64,000 nucleotides of DNA from Armatimonadota bacterium (GCA_025360125.1 JANYCU010000021.1:62001-126000), one strand, 5' to 3'; numbered from the stretch's first letter, positions 43,243 through 52,041 are shown. Numbers and translations: made by a program. The notes: generated from the sequence alone by a model not told the origin.

Positions 43243-43497
43243 ATGATTCCCTTCGTATCGATTGGTGCTTGTGTCTTGGTATTCCTGCTTGCGGTTTTGG
43301 CAAAAAACGGATCCAAATTGCCAGGCCGCCGATTCAGAACTCTCCGGCCAACTGATTTGAAGATGACGCCGCTGCGTGGAGTGGCGGTTGTGCTTTTTGT
43401 CGTTTTTTTAATGGTATTCCTCGTGGTTGGTTGGAGGTTGTACTATTCGACAGTTTCATCAAATCTGATCTCGGACGAACCTCGGGCGAGCCAGTAG
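43243..43497 (+). CDS. Small two-helix membrane protein
   Basis: 84 aa from ATG 43243. Two hydrophobic helices (about residues 3-18 and 47-68) flank a basic loop (NGSKLPGRRFRTLRP); the C-terminus is polar. It lies 42 nt after mntR and 53 nt before the TlpA-like gene on the same strand. No family is recognised and no functional link to metal control is visible. Confidence 0.66.
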   Translation: MIPFVSIGACVLVFLLAVLAKNGSKLPGRRFRTLRPTDLKMTPLRGVAVVLFVVFLMVFLVVGWRLYYSTVSSNLISDEPRASQ

Positions 43498-43550
43498 TTG
43501 TAAAATGGTTGTAAGCGACCTTTGGCCGCACACGACAAAGGAAAATTACG

Positions 43551-44789
43551 ATGATTTCAACTATTGCTCTCTATGCCGCCACGATGTTGACGGACGATTT
43601 GACGATTCAGCCAAAAGGTGCCGTCGAAGCGAAACTCGGCTACTTCCCGGTTCCGATTACTGTCGGCGATGCCAAACCTGCTGGCATTAAGAAGGAGCCG
43701 ATGTATAAGGCAAAACCGCAATACGGCACGATCAAGGTTGGAAACGGGCCTAAAAGCACTTTCATTATCGTGCTTGATGAGCCTAAGGGTTCGGATTTCA
43801 AGATTTATATCGACAAGAACCAGAATGGTGACCTGACTGACGACGGCGATGGCGCTTGGAACATAAAGCGAGATGGTCAACGGCCGATGTATGGCGTTAT
43901 GGACGTGACGTTGCGCGCCTCTTATGGCGATGCTAGTCACGAAACATCGTTTTCGGAATACACCATCGGAATGTATCGATTTGTGCGCGACGGTGCCAAC
44001 CCCATATTTAGTTATCGAGAGTCGTCTCGATCTGGAATGGTGAGCATTGACGGAAGGATGCACAAGGTCAATCTTGTCGAAAATGACGCCGATGGTCTAT
44101 TTAACAAGCGCGCCACAGGAACGACTGATGCGGGCAAGTCAAAGCCAATTTGGATGATGGTCGACATGGCCGACAACGGCAAGCCTCAGATGGTTGACGC
44201 CCGCGCTCCCTTTAGCCTCGATGGCAAGGGATACGAAGCCATGATTTCGCAAGACGGTTCCAAGATTTGGATTGAGTCGACATTTAAGCCAGTACCTGAG
44301 CTCACGGCAAAGGCGGCTCCGCCAAAGGCTCTGTTGAAGACGGGAACGATGGCACCCGACTTTACGGCGATTAAGTTCGGCGGTGGCGATCAAAAACTGT
44401 CCGACTATCGCGGCAAGGTTGTTGTTATTGACTTCTGGGCGACTTGGTGTGGGCCATGCCAAATGTCGATGCCTCACATTGAGTCAGTTTACAAAGCAGT
44501 GAAAGACCAAGGCGTTGCAGTTCTGGGCGTTTGCGTTTGGGATGATAAGGATGCTTACGAAAAGTGGGTTCCGGCCAATAAAGAAAAGTATTCGTTCCCA
44601 TTCTCGTTCGACCCAGCGGGTCGAGACAGTGCCAAGAGCATTGCGGGTTCCCTGTTCAATGTTTCGGGAATTCCGACGACTTACATCATCGATAAGGATG
44701 GAAAGGTTGCCGATGCGATTGTTGGATACGAAGACAAAGACAAGCGCGTTGAAGAAGCGTTGAAGAAGCTCGGCGTCAAGGTTGACTAG
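43551..44789 (+). CDS. TlpA/ResA-like thioredoxin-domain protein
   Basis: 412 aa. AAGGA lies 8 nt before the ATG. A short hydrophobic N-terminus may export it. Residues about 20-255 form a beta-rich domain without a known family name, containing a Ca-type loop (DKNQNGDLTDDGDGAW). From about residue 262 there is a full TlpA-like thioredoxin domain: GTMAPDFTAIKFGG, VVIDFWATWCGPCQ with the redox pair C300/C303, and GIPTTYIIDKDGK with the cis-Pro. It probably reduces disulfides or serves cytochrome or envelope protein maturation. A terminator follows. Confidence 0.9.
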   Translation: MISTIALYAATMLTDDLTIQPKGAVEAKLGYFPVPITVGDAKPAGIKKEPMYKAKPQYGTIKVGNGPKSTFIIVLDEPKGSDFKIYIDKNQNGDLTDDGDGAWNIKRDGQRPMYGVMDVTLRASYGDASHETSFSEYTIGMYRFVRDGANPIFSYRESSRSGMVSIDGRMHKVNLVENDADGLFNKRATGTTDAGKSKPIWMMVDMADNGKPQMVDARAPFSLDGKGYEAMISQDGSKIWIESTFKPVPELTAKAAPPKALLKTGTMAPDFTAIKFGGGDQKLSDYRGKVVVIDFWATWCGPCQMSMPHIESVYKAVKDQGVAVLGVCVWDDKDAYEKWVPANKEKYSFPFSFDPAGRDSAKSIAGSLFNVSGIPTTYIIDKDGKVADAIVGYEDKDKRVEEALKKLGVKVD

Positions 44790-44811
44790 GGTTTTGATCG
44801 TTTGAAATGAA

Positions 44812-44842
44812 AAAGGCTCCGAGAGATCGGGGCCTTTCTTTC
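44812..44842 (+). terminator. Rho-independent terminator after the TlpA-like gene
   Basis: AAAGGCTCCGA pairs with TCGGGGCCTTT (one G-T pair) across a GAGA loop, followed by a T-rich run, 22 nt after the stop codon. Confidence 0.88.
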
Positions 44843-44858
44843 GTTGTTGTTAGGGGTG

Positions 44859-44942
44859 CGACCCGCTTCGGGGTCGAGGCATTTTGGGGAGCTTCCGTGG
44901 GTGCACGCACCCACGGCTACATGAGTGTAACCGCTTCGCGGT
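44859..44942. repeat. Cluster of three hairpins in a 423-nt gap
   Basis: CGACCC-GCTTCG-GGGTCG (44859-44876), a near-perfect 10-bp hairpin CCGTGGGTGC-AC-GCACCCACGG (44895-44916) and ACCGC-TTC-GCGGT (44930-44942) follow one another. The rest of 44943-45212 is A/T-rich and shows no gene. The cluster resembles the intergenic repeat hairpins at 18.2 kb and 50.5 kb and is probably a dispersed repeat. Confidence 0.6.
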
Positions 44943-45212
44943 ATTCAATCTCGGAGAAGACGTTTTCAGTCTGAATCTTAGGTAACTTCTGGCGGCACAT
45001 AGGTCGTTACCAGGCTGTCCAGGAATCTTTAGTTTGAGTCTGCATAAATCATGGCTTTATAGCCTCGCCAAACAATTTTCTTTACTTTTGGCCTTCAGAG
45101 ATTGCGTATTGTTTGAAAATTGGTTTAGACGAGGCAGCAAGGTCTAGATGGGAATATATGAATTTTCTCATACAAGTGAACTAACTGACAGTAAATCGTT
45201 TATTCTAAAATC

Positions 45213-46499
45213 GTGGGAAAGTTTCCTTGGCTTGGTGTTGGGTTTGGCGTGATGGCTTTGGGCCTGGTTGTCTTAGGTTGCGGAGGATCGGGGAGCAGTA
45301 GCGAGTTTTTGACTCCAGCTTCTGACCCCACCTGTACGGCTTCTGCAATATCGGCTTTGTCATCGAAGTCGGACAATATGTCCGAATTACAGAAGGCAGG
45401 AGCGATTGTTCCGGTAACGACTGTTGCTTTGGCGGATGACGCTGGAGTTCGAGCCCACACAAATCACTTGATTGCCGTGGGCGGCGCGACTTCGCGACTA
45501 GCTGGACCGACGGGATTGACGCCTGATATGGTGCGGACCGCCTATTCAGTGCCTTCCAACTTGGGCAGCGGTGCAATTGCGATTGTGGATGCCTACCATT
45601 ATCCGACCTCAGTTCCCGACTTCAATACTTTTTCTGCTCAGTTTGGGCTTCCGACCGAGCCGTCAGGGAGTGCAACCGCGAGCACGAATGCTGTCTTCCA
45701 GGTCGTTTTTGCTGCTGGAATACAACCTCCAACCGATAGTGGTTGGTCGCAAGAGATGGCGATTGACACCCAGTGGGCTCACGCGATGGCACCAAATGCC
45801 AAGATCTATCTCGTCGAAGCTAAGAGCTCGTCGGTTACGGATTTGATGGCAGCGGTATTGGTCGCAAAAGCACTGCCCGGCGTGAAGCAGGTGTCGATGA
45901 GTTTTGGCTCGACTGAGTCTGCTTGTAGTTTCGTGAAATATGACCCCAATTTGGTCCAAACTGGCGTTGTGTTCTTTGCTGCTGCGGGTGACACGAGTGA
46001 CGAGAAGGATTTTCCGGCTCTCTCGAAAAATGCCGTTTCTGTTGGCGGGACGACGCTGAATTTGGATGCGCTTGGAAACCGGATTAGTGAAAATGCTTGG
46101 GCTCAGACGGGCGGCGGAATTAGTGCTTTTGAGCCTCGACAGATTTTCCAAAATGTGGCGATTGGAAAGACTTCCACTTTTCGGAGTGGGTCTGATATTT
46201 CTGCGGTCGGCGATCCGGCTACTGGGGTGTCGGTTTATGACAGCACGGCAAGTGGAGGCTTAAGTGGATGGATCAATTTTGGCGGAACGAGCGTTGCTTG
46301 CCCAATTGTGGCGGGTATTGCGAATGCGGCGGGAAGCCATGCAACCAGTAGCGTGTCGTTCAATACATTGATTTATTCAATGGTTGGAATGTCAGGAATT
46401 TACGACGTTACGCACGGGACTTCGGGGGTGAACTCGGCCGATCATGGTTGGGATATTGTGTCGGGCGTAGGATCTCCTAACGGGATCGCCGGGTTTTAG
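45213..46499 (+). CDS. Sedolisin-like (S53) peptidase lipoprotein
   Basis: 428 aa. GTG 45213 is chosen because it gives a Lys-containing n-region before the hydrophobic core and lipobox VVLGC; ATG 45252 would leave almost no signal. The mature protein resembles a compact S53 serine-carboxyl peptidase: E181 and D185 in SQEMAIDTQW, the oxyanion Asp region FFAAAGDTSDEKD and nucleophile S360 in FGGTSVACPIVAGI. The usual large N-terminal pro-domain is absent or reduced. It should act at the cell surface. A fragment of a second copy of its C-terminus follows the gene. Confidence 0.82.
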   Translation: MGKFPWLGVGFGVMALGLVVLGCGGSGSSSEFLTPASDPTCTASAISALSSKSDNMSELQKAGAIVPVTTVALADDAGVRAHTNHLIAVGGATSRLAGPTGLTPDMVRTAYSVPSNLGSGAIAIVDAYHYPTSVPDFNTFSAQFGLPTEPSGSATASTNAVFQVVFAAGIQPPTDSGWSQEMAIDTQWAHAMAPNAKIYLVEAKSSSVTDLMAAVLVAKALPGVKQVSMSFGSTESACSFVKYDPNLVQTGVVFFAAAGDTSDEKDFPALSKNAVSVGGTTLNLDALGNRISENAWAQTGGGISAFEPRQIFQNVAIGKTSTFRSGSDISAVGDPATGVSVYDSTASGGLSGWINFGGTSVACPIVAGIANAAGSHATSSVSFNTLIYSMVGMSGIYDVTHGTSGVNSADHGWDIVSGVGSPNGIAGF

Positions 46500-46597
46500 G
46501 ATAGGCTTGCCAGATTGAATCTAATCTCCCGGTTTGCTCCCTTTTTCGATTGATTTCAATCGAGGTCGCTCATCGACCTCTTTTCACAAAGGAGTAA

Positions 46598-46651
46598 TTG
46601 GCTGATGGACGAGCGGGGGTTGGTTCGCCGAATGGAATCGCGACCTTTAGC
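46598..46651 (+). pseudogene. Relic of a duplicated S53 peptidase C-terminus
   Basis: The frame reads AGVGSPNGIATFSI, matching the end of the intact peptidase (SGVGSPNGIAGF) 120 nt upstream. No other part of the gene is recognisable nearby. It records loss of a tandem copy of the peptidase. Confidence 0.5.
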
Positions 46652-46699
46652 ATCTACACTCTTTCTCATATTCAGCCCTTGGGAACTTCGTTCCTCTGT

Positions 46700-46742
46700 C
46701 ACGCTGGTCAAAAAACACCGGAGTTTAGGAGTGACCAGCGTG
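46700..46742. repeat. Perfect 11-bp inverted repeat hairpin
   Basis: CACGCTGGTCA (46700-46710) pairs with TGACCAGCGTG (46732-46742) around a 21-nt loop. It lies in a 319-nt gap between the peptidase and the DUF1990 gene. The flank GAACTTCGTTCCTC (46684-46697) recurs at 63911-63924, so it may belong to a dispersed repeat. The gap holds no other gene. Confidence 0.6.
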
Positions 46743-46818
46743 CCACATTCCCATTCTTGGGAGGGATCATTTTGGTAGGCATTTAATCTGTGCTCGATTA
46801 CGTAAGTCTACTAAGGTG

Positions 46819-47361
46819 TCAGAGCTTCTTAAATTCTTCGAGGGCTCTCTTTCGTGCGCGGAGTTGGAGCATTCTCGCGAAAGGAAGCCCAGCCCAGAAC
46901 ATGAACGAGTGGGGGTTTGCGATGCTTTCGACTTTGATGGTTAGCTTGTCATTTGCCCGGGTTAGCGTAGCGGACCAGATTCCGCGGCCATGGTGCTTTT
47001 TGGTTGTGACGTAGCCAATTTGACATTCGTTTTCGGCTCGCTCGGCGATGAATATTTCAACCATTGACCAGAAGCCAAGCGGCCCAAACGGGGCGCGTTG
47101 CTGAATGCGGTCACCGGGCTTGATCGTGCGGTGCTCGTCTTGATGAAGTCCAAAGAATTGCACTGCGTCTGGCGGATAATAGTTTCCGGCCATCATCTTG
47201 TCGGCAATTGCGGTGAATCTTTTGCCAGTTGGGTCCAGGCCAAGGTCCTCGGTCAAAGAATCACGAAAGCAAACGATGGATGGTTTTCCTCCTTCGGTTG
47301 GCGACCATGAGAGTGGGGCGGATTGCCCATCTTCAAATCTCTTTTTGACGGTTGCGTCCAT
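46819..47361 (-). CDS. DUF1990 protein
   Basis: 180 aa from ATG 47361. The DUF1990 pattern is seen in AGNYYPPDAVQFFGLH, IKPGDRIQQRAPFGPLGFWSM and ENECQIGYVTTKKHHGRG. A longer frame upstream runs through the promoter region and is not coding. The gene is divergent from the TIGR01777 gene, a neighbour arrangement seen in other bacteria. Function is unknown; the fold is SRPBCC-like by family description. Confidence 0.85.
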   Translation of the reverse strand: MDATVKKRFEDGQSAPLSWSPTEGGKPSIVCFRDSLTEDLGLDPTGKRFTAIADKMMAGNYYPPDAVQFFGLHQDEHRTIKPGDRIQQRAPFGPLGFWSMVEIFIAERAENECQIGYVTTKKHHGRGIWSATLTRANDKLTIKVESIANPHSFMFWAGLPFARMLQLRARKRALEEFKKL

Positions 47362-47406
47362 CTCAGTTCTTTCTACGTATAAGAAATTAGGAGATTTCAA
47401 TTTCTT

Positions 47407-48351
47407 ATGAAAGTTGTCATTGCAGGTGGGTCTGGTCATGTTGGTGCGGTCCTCATTCGACACTTTCGGGCTATCGGCTGGGAAGTGGTTGTGCTTTCTC
47501 GCCATTTATTTGTTGCTGATGGTGTTCGGTCAGTAATTTGGGACGGCAAGACATCCGGTGATTGGGCCCCGGAAATCGATGGCGCGGATGTGATCATCAA
47601 TTTGGCGGGGCGTTCGGTGAACTGCCGCTACTCGGTTGCGAACCTAAATGACATGATGAGTTCGCGGGTTGATTCGGTGCGGGTGCTTGGCGAAGTCATT
47701 GGTCAAGCGGACCATCCTCCTATGCTTTGGTTGCAGGCGAGTACGGCGACGATTTACGCCCATCGGTACGATGCGCCGAATGACGAATTTACAGGCATTA
47801 TTGGAGGGCACGAGCCTGGCGCTCCGTATACGTGGAATGTTAGCATCGACATTGCCAAGGCATGGGAGGCTGAACTTGATGTGGCTCAAACTCCCAACAC
47901 GCGCAAGGTTGCGATGCGAAGTGCAATGACGATGTCGCCTGATTCGGGGAGTGTGTTCTTTGTGTTTGCCTCCTTGGCTCGTAAATTTCTCGGAGGGAGA
48001 CTTGGGGATGGGGAGCAGTATGTTTCGTGGATTCATGAGCAAGACTTCACGCGGGCGATTCAGTTCATCATCGACCACGAGGAGATTGCGGGAGCAGTGA
48101 ATATCTGTTCTCCGAATCCGTTGCCGCAAGCTGATTTCTCTCGTATTCTTCGAGAGTCGCTCAAAGTTCCGTTTGGGTTGCCCGCTCCGGCTTTTTTAGT
48201 TGAGTTTGGGACACGGATGATGAAGACGGAAAGCGAGTTGGTGTTGAAGAGTCGAAGAGTGGTGCCGAGTGTTTTGCTTCAGAACGGTTTTGAGTTTGAT
48301 TTTCCGAAGTGGGAGAAGGCGGCGGCGAGTTTAGCGGCTCAGTTGAAATAA
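47407..48351 (+). CDS. TIGR01777-family NAD-dependent epimerase (SDR39U1)
   Basis: 314 aa atypical short-chain dehydrogenase. Residues 5-12 contain the Rossmann GGSGHVG; the core shows IINLAGRSVNCRYS, SSRVDSVRVLG, and the C-terminal DUF1731-like part begins around KSRRVVPSVLLQNGFEFDFP. The classical Tyr-Lys pair is replaced: the position reads YTWNVSIDIAKAWE. The family's reaction is not established; plant and bacterial homologues affect cell division and lipid metabolism indirectly. It is divergent from DUF1990. Confidence 0.9.
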   Translation: MKVVIAGGSGHVGAVLIRHFRAIGWEVVVLSRHLFVADGVRSVIWDGKTSGDWAPEIDGADVIINLAGRSVNCRYSVANLNDMMSSRVDSVRVLGEVIGQADHPPMLWLQASTATIYAHRYDAPNDEFTGIIGGHEPGAPYTWNVSIDIAKAWEAELDVAQTPNTRKVAMRSAMTMSPDSGSVFFVFASLARKFLGGRLGDGEQYVSWIHEQDFTRAIQFIIDHEEIAGAVNICSPNPLPQADFSRILRESLKVPFGLPAPAFLVEFGTRMMKTESELVLKSRRVVPSVLLQNGFEFDFPKWEKAAASLAAQLK

Positions 48352-48360
48352 AAGAGCTTT

Positions 48361-48480
48361 CCTAAGCCTCCACTGTCTTGGACGAGGCACGGGGTCCACA
48401 GCCTCCACAGCATAGGCTTAGGCAATTATAGTGGGCCACCAAATTTAGTTATTTGGCACTGGGAGGGCTGCGGAGGCAGC
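48361..48480. repeat. Structured element copy B
   Basis: CCTAAGCC (48361-48368) pairs with GGCTTAGG (48415-48422) around a segment containing CCTCCACAGCAT (48402-48413). GGGCTGCGGAGGCAGC follows at 48465-48480, 63 nt after the start of the first motif. The same order and spacing occur in copies A (15.7 kb) and C (48.9 kb). It fills most of the 209-nt gap before the SnoaL-like gene. Confidence 0.7.
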
Positions 48481-48560
48481 TAGCAGGATAAGGCAGGAGT
48501 TAAGTTGGTTGTACATCTACCAAGAAACAGCAGGTGTGACTTAAGCGTATCTTAATTTCA

Positions 48561-48908
48561 ATGGAAGGCTTGGACCAACAATTCGTTGAGATGTACGCCT
48601 GCTTTAACCAGCGGGATGCTGACGGTGTGCTGCAATTCATGACGGAGGACGTTCATTGGCCAAAATCTTTCGAGGGTGGTCATGTTGTTGGTAAGGAGGC
48701 GGTGAAGGAATACTGGACGCGTCAGTGGGGAGAGATTGACCCAACAGTCACGCCAATTTCGATTGCCACCTTGCCCGATGGCCGAGTTCAGGTCACGGTT
48801 GATCAGGTCGTGAAGGACAAGGCTGGAATGGTTCTCATGCATATGACTGTGCTTCATGTTTATGCCCTGGCAGGCGGTCTTGTTTCCCATATGGACGTTG
48901 TTGCCTGA
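48561..48908 (+). CDS. SnoaL/NTF2-like protein
   Basis: 115 aa alpha+beta barrel protein of the NTF2-like superfamily: YACFNQRDADGVLQFMTEDVHWP at the N-terminus, EAVKEYWTRQW and a C-terminal beta sheet ending VYALAGGLVSHMDVVA. Members bind small hydrophobic ligands or act as isomerases and cyclases. TATCTT ends 7 nt before the ATG and no Shine-Dalgarno site is present. It lies between two copies of the structured repeat. Confidence 0.85.
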   Translation: MEGLDQQFVEMYACFNQRDADGVLQFMTEDVHWPKSFEGGHVVGKEAVKEYWTRQWGEIDPTVTPISIATLPDGRVQVTVDQVVKDKAGMVLMHMTVLHVYALAGGLVSHMDVVA

Positions 48909-48932
48909 CTCAGGTGACTCCAGGATTTCTTT

Positions 48933-49011
48933 AGCCTCCACAGCAGGAATTTGCCTACTTTGGAGGCTCTCATCATGTGCTTAGCATGGTGCCAAGGGCT
49001 GCAGAGGCAGC
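48933..49011. repeat. Structured element copy C
   Basis: AGCCTCCA (48933-48940) pairs with TGGAGGCT (48961-48968), and CCTCCACAGCA (48935-48945) is followed 61 nt later by GGGCTGCAGAGGCAGC (48996-49011). Same layout as copies A and B. It lies just downstream of the SnoaL-like gene. Confidence 0.7.
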
Positions 49012-49051
49012 GTTCCTGATCTCCGATCTCTGATTCCCGAGCCCTGATTGC

Positions 49052-49930
49052 TTAAGTCTGTCCGACCCAATCCGGTTTTGCGATGCTGTGCCAACGGTCT
49101 CGAACTTCTTGGAGCGTTAATGCATCGAGAACACCCTTTGTTGCGATGAATGAGTTTTCGATCCATCGTTCGGGTTTCGAGGCTCCAACGATAGCGACGT
49201 GGATGTCTTGCGAGAGCGTAAATCGGAGGGCGAGATCAAAGAGTTCGGGGAAGACGTATTTGAGTTCTTGCAGCCTTGTCCAATATTCCCCGCCGTAACC
49301 AGCCGCTTCGGAGGTTTCGTGTCGCCACGCGACGTTAGCAACTGGTCGCTTGGCGATGACACCCATTCCCCGCTGTTTGGCAAGAGGAAGAGTTAAGTCG
49401 ATGCACTCTTGGTCGGCGATGTTGCAGCTGGTTTGTAGAGCATCGAAAACGTTTAGTTCGATTGCGCGTTTGGCAGTTTGACCGTCGCCACTGTAGCCGA
49501 TGTAACGTACTTTTCCCGCTTGCTTGGCTTCTTGAAGGACCTGGATCACTTCGCCTCGGTCGAGGGTTTCGGTATCGCATGTGTGAAGCTGCATGAGGTC
49601 GATGTGATTGGTTTGAAGTCGTTGGAGGCTGCGATCGATTTGTTTGCGCAACATGTTCGGGTCCCAATCTTCGCCGTCGAGTCCGCTGGTATGGCCACAT
49701 TTGGTGAACAGGTAGAAATCGTTGCGCCGATGTCTGACGGCAGCGCCGACTTTCTCTTCGCTATCTTTGTAACATTCTGCGGTGTCGATGACGTTCATTC
49801 CGTTATCGAGGGCTTCGTTGATCATTGGGGTGACAATTGATTGGTCAACTCCACCGTAGCCGATCTCGGCACCACCCAGTCCGAGAACCGAGACCTGCAT
49901 GTCGGTATTGCCAAATTGTCGTTTTTCCAT
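49052..49930 (-). CDS. Aldo/keto reductase
   Basis: 292 aa TIM-barrel oxidoreductase using NADPH. ATG 49930 (MEKRQFGNTDMQVS) is the family start; the frame upstream is not coding. The catalytic tetrad is visible as D in NVIDTAECYKD with its Tyr, K in FTKCGH and H in DLMQLHTCD. The substrate class is unknown. It starts 14 nt after the GNAT gene stop on the same strand, so both are probably transcribed together. Confidence 0.91.
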   Translation of the reverse strand: MEKRQFGNTDMQVSVLGLGGAEIGYGGVDQSIVTPMINEALDNGMNVIDTAECYKDSEEKVGAAVRHRRNDFYLFTKCGHTSGLDGEDWDPNMLRKQIDRSLQRLQTNHIDLMQLHTCDTETLDRGEVIQVLQEAKQAGKVRYIGYSGDGQTAKRAIELNVFDALQTSCNIADQECIDLTLPLAKQRGMGVIAKRPVANVAWRHETSEAAGYGGEYWTRLQELKYVFPELFDLALRFTLSQDIHVAIVGASKPERWIENSFIATKGVLDALTLQEVRDRWHSIAKPDWVGQT

Positions 49931-49944
49931 TGTTCTTAAATTAC

Positions 49945-50496
49945 TTACGCCTTTTGTTTGGAAATTGGTCGCTTGAGTTCGAAGAGTTCGAGGGGCATTC
50001 CGTAATAGTCGTTTGATATTCCAAGGTGAGTCATTCCGAGTCGTTTTGCGACATTTTGGGATGCTTGGTTTTCGGGATAGATGACGGCAAGGACTCTTTC
50101 GAGGTCGGGGTTTTTGCGAAAGCCGTACTCGATGACTCCTTGTGCGGCTTCGGTTGCGTAGCCGTGGCCCCACGCATCGGGAGTTAGGTGCCAGCCGATT
50201 TCGAGTTCACCTGAGGGTTCCATGTCGTTGTTGGGCAGGGCTTTGCACATGATGGTGCCGATGGGTTTTTCGTCCTGTTTACGGATGATGGCCCAAGCTC
50301 CTTGGCCCTCGGGTCGGGCGGCTTGGTTGGTTATCCAGCGGTCCATCATCTCGGTGGCTTCTTCGATGGTTTCCATGGGTTTGGGGTCGCGGCCAAGGTA
50401 CCGCATGACTTCCATTCGGCGATAGATGTCGAAAGCGGCTTCAAGGTCGTCCATGGTCCAATGGCGGGCGAACAGACGGTTAGTTTCGAAGATCAT
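49945..50496 (-). CDS. GNAT-family acetyltransferase (RimJ/RimL-like)
   Basis: 183 aa from ATG 50496 (MIFETNRLFARHWTMDDL is the usual RimJ-type N-terminus). The fold signature is complete: AFDIYRRMEVMRYLG, GTIMCKALPN, LEIGWHLTPDAWGHGYATEA with the acetyl-CoA-binding GHGYATEA loop, and VIYPENQASQNVAKRLGM. It probably acetylates protein N-termini or small amines. It precedes the aldo/keto reductase gene. Confidence 0.9.
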   Translation of the reverse strand: MIFETNRLFARHWTMDDLEAAFDIYRRMEVMRYLGRDPKPMETIEEATEMMDRWITNQAARPEGQGAWAIIRKQDEKPIGTIMCKALPNNDMEPSGELEIGWHLTPDAWGHGYATEAAQGVIEYGFRKNPDLERVLAVIYPENQASQNVAKRLGMTHLGISNDYYGMPLELFELKRPISKQKA

Positions 50497-50530
50497 GGTT
50501 TCTGTACGCTTTCTGTTATCTAGATTAGCA

Positions 50531-50572
50531 GCGAGACAAGTCTCGCAGAACAAAGCGCTGATAAATCAGCGC
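50531..50572. repeat. Two tandem compact palindromes
   Basis: GCGAGAC-AA-GTCTCGC (50531-50546) and GCGCTGAT-AA-ATCAGCGC (50555-50572) lie between the GNAT gene and the kinase gene. They match the style of the hairpins near 18.2 kb. A dispersed repeat or transcription end is likely. Confidence 0.6.
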
Positions 50573-50586
50573 ACTCCACACAAGAT

Positions 50587-51888
50587 CTATCTCAGCGAGC
50601 TTATGAAGCCTTCGGCTTCGGGGCCGAATTCGACGAGGCGTCGATAAAGCGTGAGCTGCACCATTGCCCGAGTTCGGTTGAGATCGGCGGGGTCGTCTTC
50701 GCTGAGTTTGAAGTAGGTGTCTCCTTTTAGGTAGTCAGTCAGGAATCGGAGGCCGAGTTCGAGAGCGATTGCCTGAACGGCGGGAACCATCATCGAGACT
50801 TCTTGGTCAGTGATTTCGGTCGCCGACAGGAGGAATCCCGCGGCGACAGCTTTATAGACCTGTTCGTCGACAGAGACTTTGGTGAGGTCGGTTTCCTTTT
50901 CGCCCGCCACGTTGACGAGGGAGCGGATCATATCGCCCCAGTCGGCTAGCCACGTGAAGGGCATGATGGTGTCGAGGTCAACGAGGGCTTTTACGAGGCC
51001 AGTGTTGGTATCGAAGAGGAAGTTCTCGATCTTGGTGTCGCCGTGGATGAGAGTGTTGCGAATTCGACCTTGGGCTACGGCAGTCCAGAGGGCCATGGCA
51101 AATGGCTCTTGCTCTTGGACAATTGAGATGTAAGGCGCGAGGTCTGGGTCAGACACCCTTGATTGATATTCTTCTTCAGGAAGAGCGACAAGGAAATGGG
51201 GACCCATCGAGGTTCGCAAGATTGGGTCGTCGGGTAGGAGGGCGGCGGCATCACCGAGCGAGCGATTGCCGTTCATGACACTGTGAAATTGTCGGTAATA
51301 GAGTCCGGTATCGCGGTAGCCGGGGAGGGAGCCTTCGACTGATTGGGGCTTGATGCTGGAGGTGAGGTCGGAATAGATGGCGAGGCCGCGACCGACTTCG
51401 GATGCCATTCTCAGTTGCTCATTTCGGCTCTCGATTTCGCTGAGGCTTTTGAATGAGCAGGACTCGGGAATGCGGACCATGAGCCGCCAGACCGACCATC
51501 CATGATCGTCGGTGAGGTCGAGGAATGCTTTTCCGGCTTTGGTTGGTACGAGCTCAATGGGGACCCAGCCGTCGACTGGGTTAGTGATCAGAGAATTGCG
51601 CTGGGCTTTGATGCTGCAGGCCATTCCGTTCATAACGCGGTAGGGCATGGCGAAAACGTCGGTGTTGACTTTTTGAAGCAGGTATTCGTCCGCTCCGGCG
51701 AGGACTTCGTAGGTGTGGAGGTTGATGTTTCCGCGGCCCGGGAACGGGGCGACATGGATGTCTCCGGCAATTTGGAACTGCTCGACGACCCAAATGATGT
51801 CGCCGATGGAGTAATCCTCGTATGCGCCCGTAAAATGAGATGGTCTGCCCTTAATGACTGCCTTGTCCGAAAGTAGCTGGTCTTTCAC
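50587..51888 (-). CDS. Phosphotransferase-fold kinase, NahK (N-acetylhexosamine 1-kinase)-like
   Basis: 433 aa aminoglycoside-phosphotransferase-fold kinase. The N-terminal lobe has GRGNINLHTYEVLA and YLLQKVNTDVF, and the catalytic HGDTKIENFLF provides H282, D284 and N289, followed by the metal-binding VDLDTIMPFT and ADWGDMIRS. These segments match the N-acetylhexosamine 1-kinase group better than antibiotic kinases. A role in recovering amino sugars from cell walls or glycans is likely. The start is GTG at 51888. It is a single gene divergent from mfd. Confidence 0.8.
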   Translation of the reverse strand: MKDQLLSDKAVIKGRPSHFTGAYEDYSIGDIIWVVEQFQIAGDIHVAPFPGRGNINLHTYEVLAGADEYLLQKVNTDVFAMPYRVMNGMACSIKAQRNSLITNPVDGWVPIELVPTKAGKAFLDLTDDHGWSVWRLMVRIPESCSFKSLSEIESRNEQLRMASEVGRGLAIYSDLTSSIKPQSVEGSLPGYRDTGLYYRQFHSVMNGNRSLGDAAALLPDDPILRTSMGPHFLVALPEEEYQSRVSDPDLAPYISIVQEQEPFAMALWTAVAQGRIRNTLIHGDTKIENFLFDTNTGLVKALVDLDTIMPFTWLADWGDMIRSLVNVAGEKETDLTKVSVDEQVYKAVAAGFLLSATEITDQEVSMMVPAVQAIALELGLRFLTDYLKGDTYFKLSEDDPADLNRTRAMVQLTLYRRLVEFGPEAEGFISSLR

Positions 51889-52035
51889 GATTTTCGTGTT
51901 CGCGTTTGTTAAGCGTCGAACAAAAAAATCATACCATGATTAGCTACCAGCTACTAGCTTCAAGCTTCGAGCTACCTGTCCTTGGTCGGCAGTTTCGTCT
52001 TGGTTGCTTTTACGCAATGAGGCTGGTTGGGCTGG

Positions 52036-52041
52036 TAGACT
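52036..52041 (+). promoter_or_regulatory. -10 hexamer of mfd (leaderless type)
   Basis: TAGACT ends 7 nt before ATG 52049 and no Shine-Dalgarno site is present. Its position argues for ATG 52049 rather than the upstream in-frame TTG/ATG at 52004 as the real mfd start. Confidence 0.5.
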
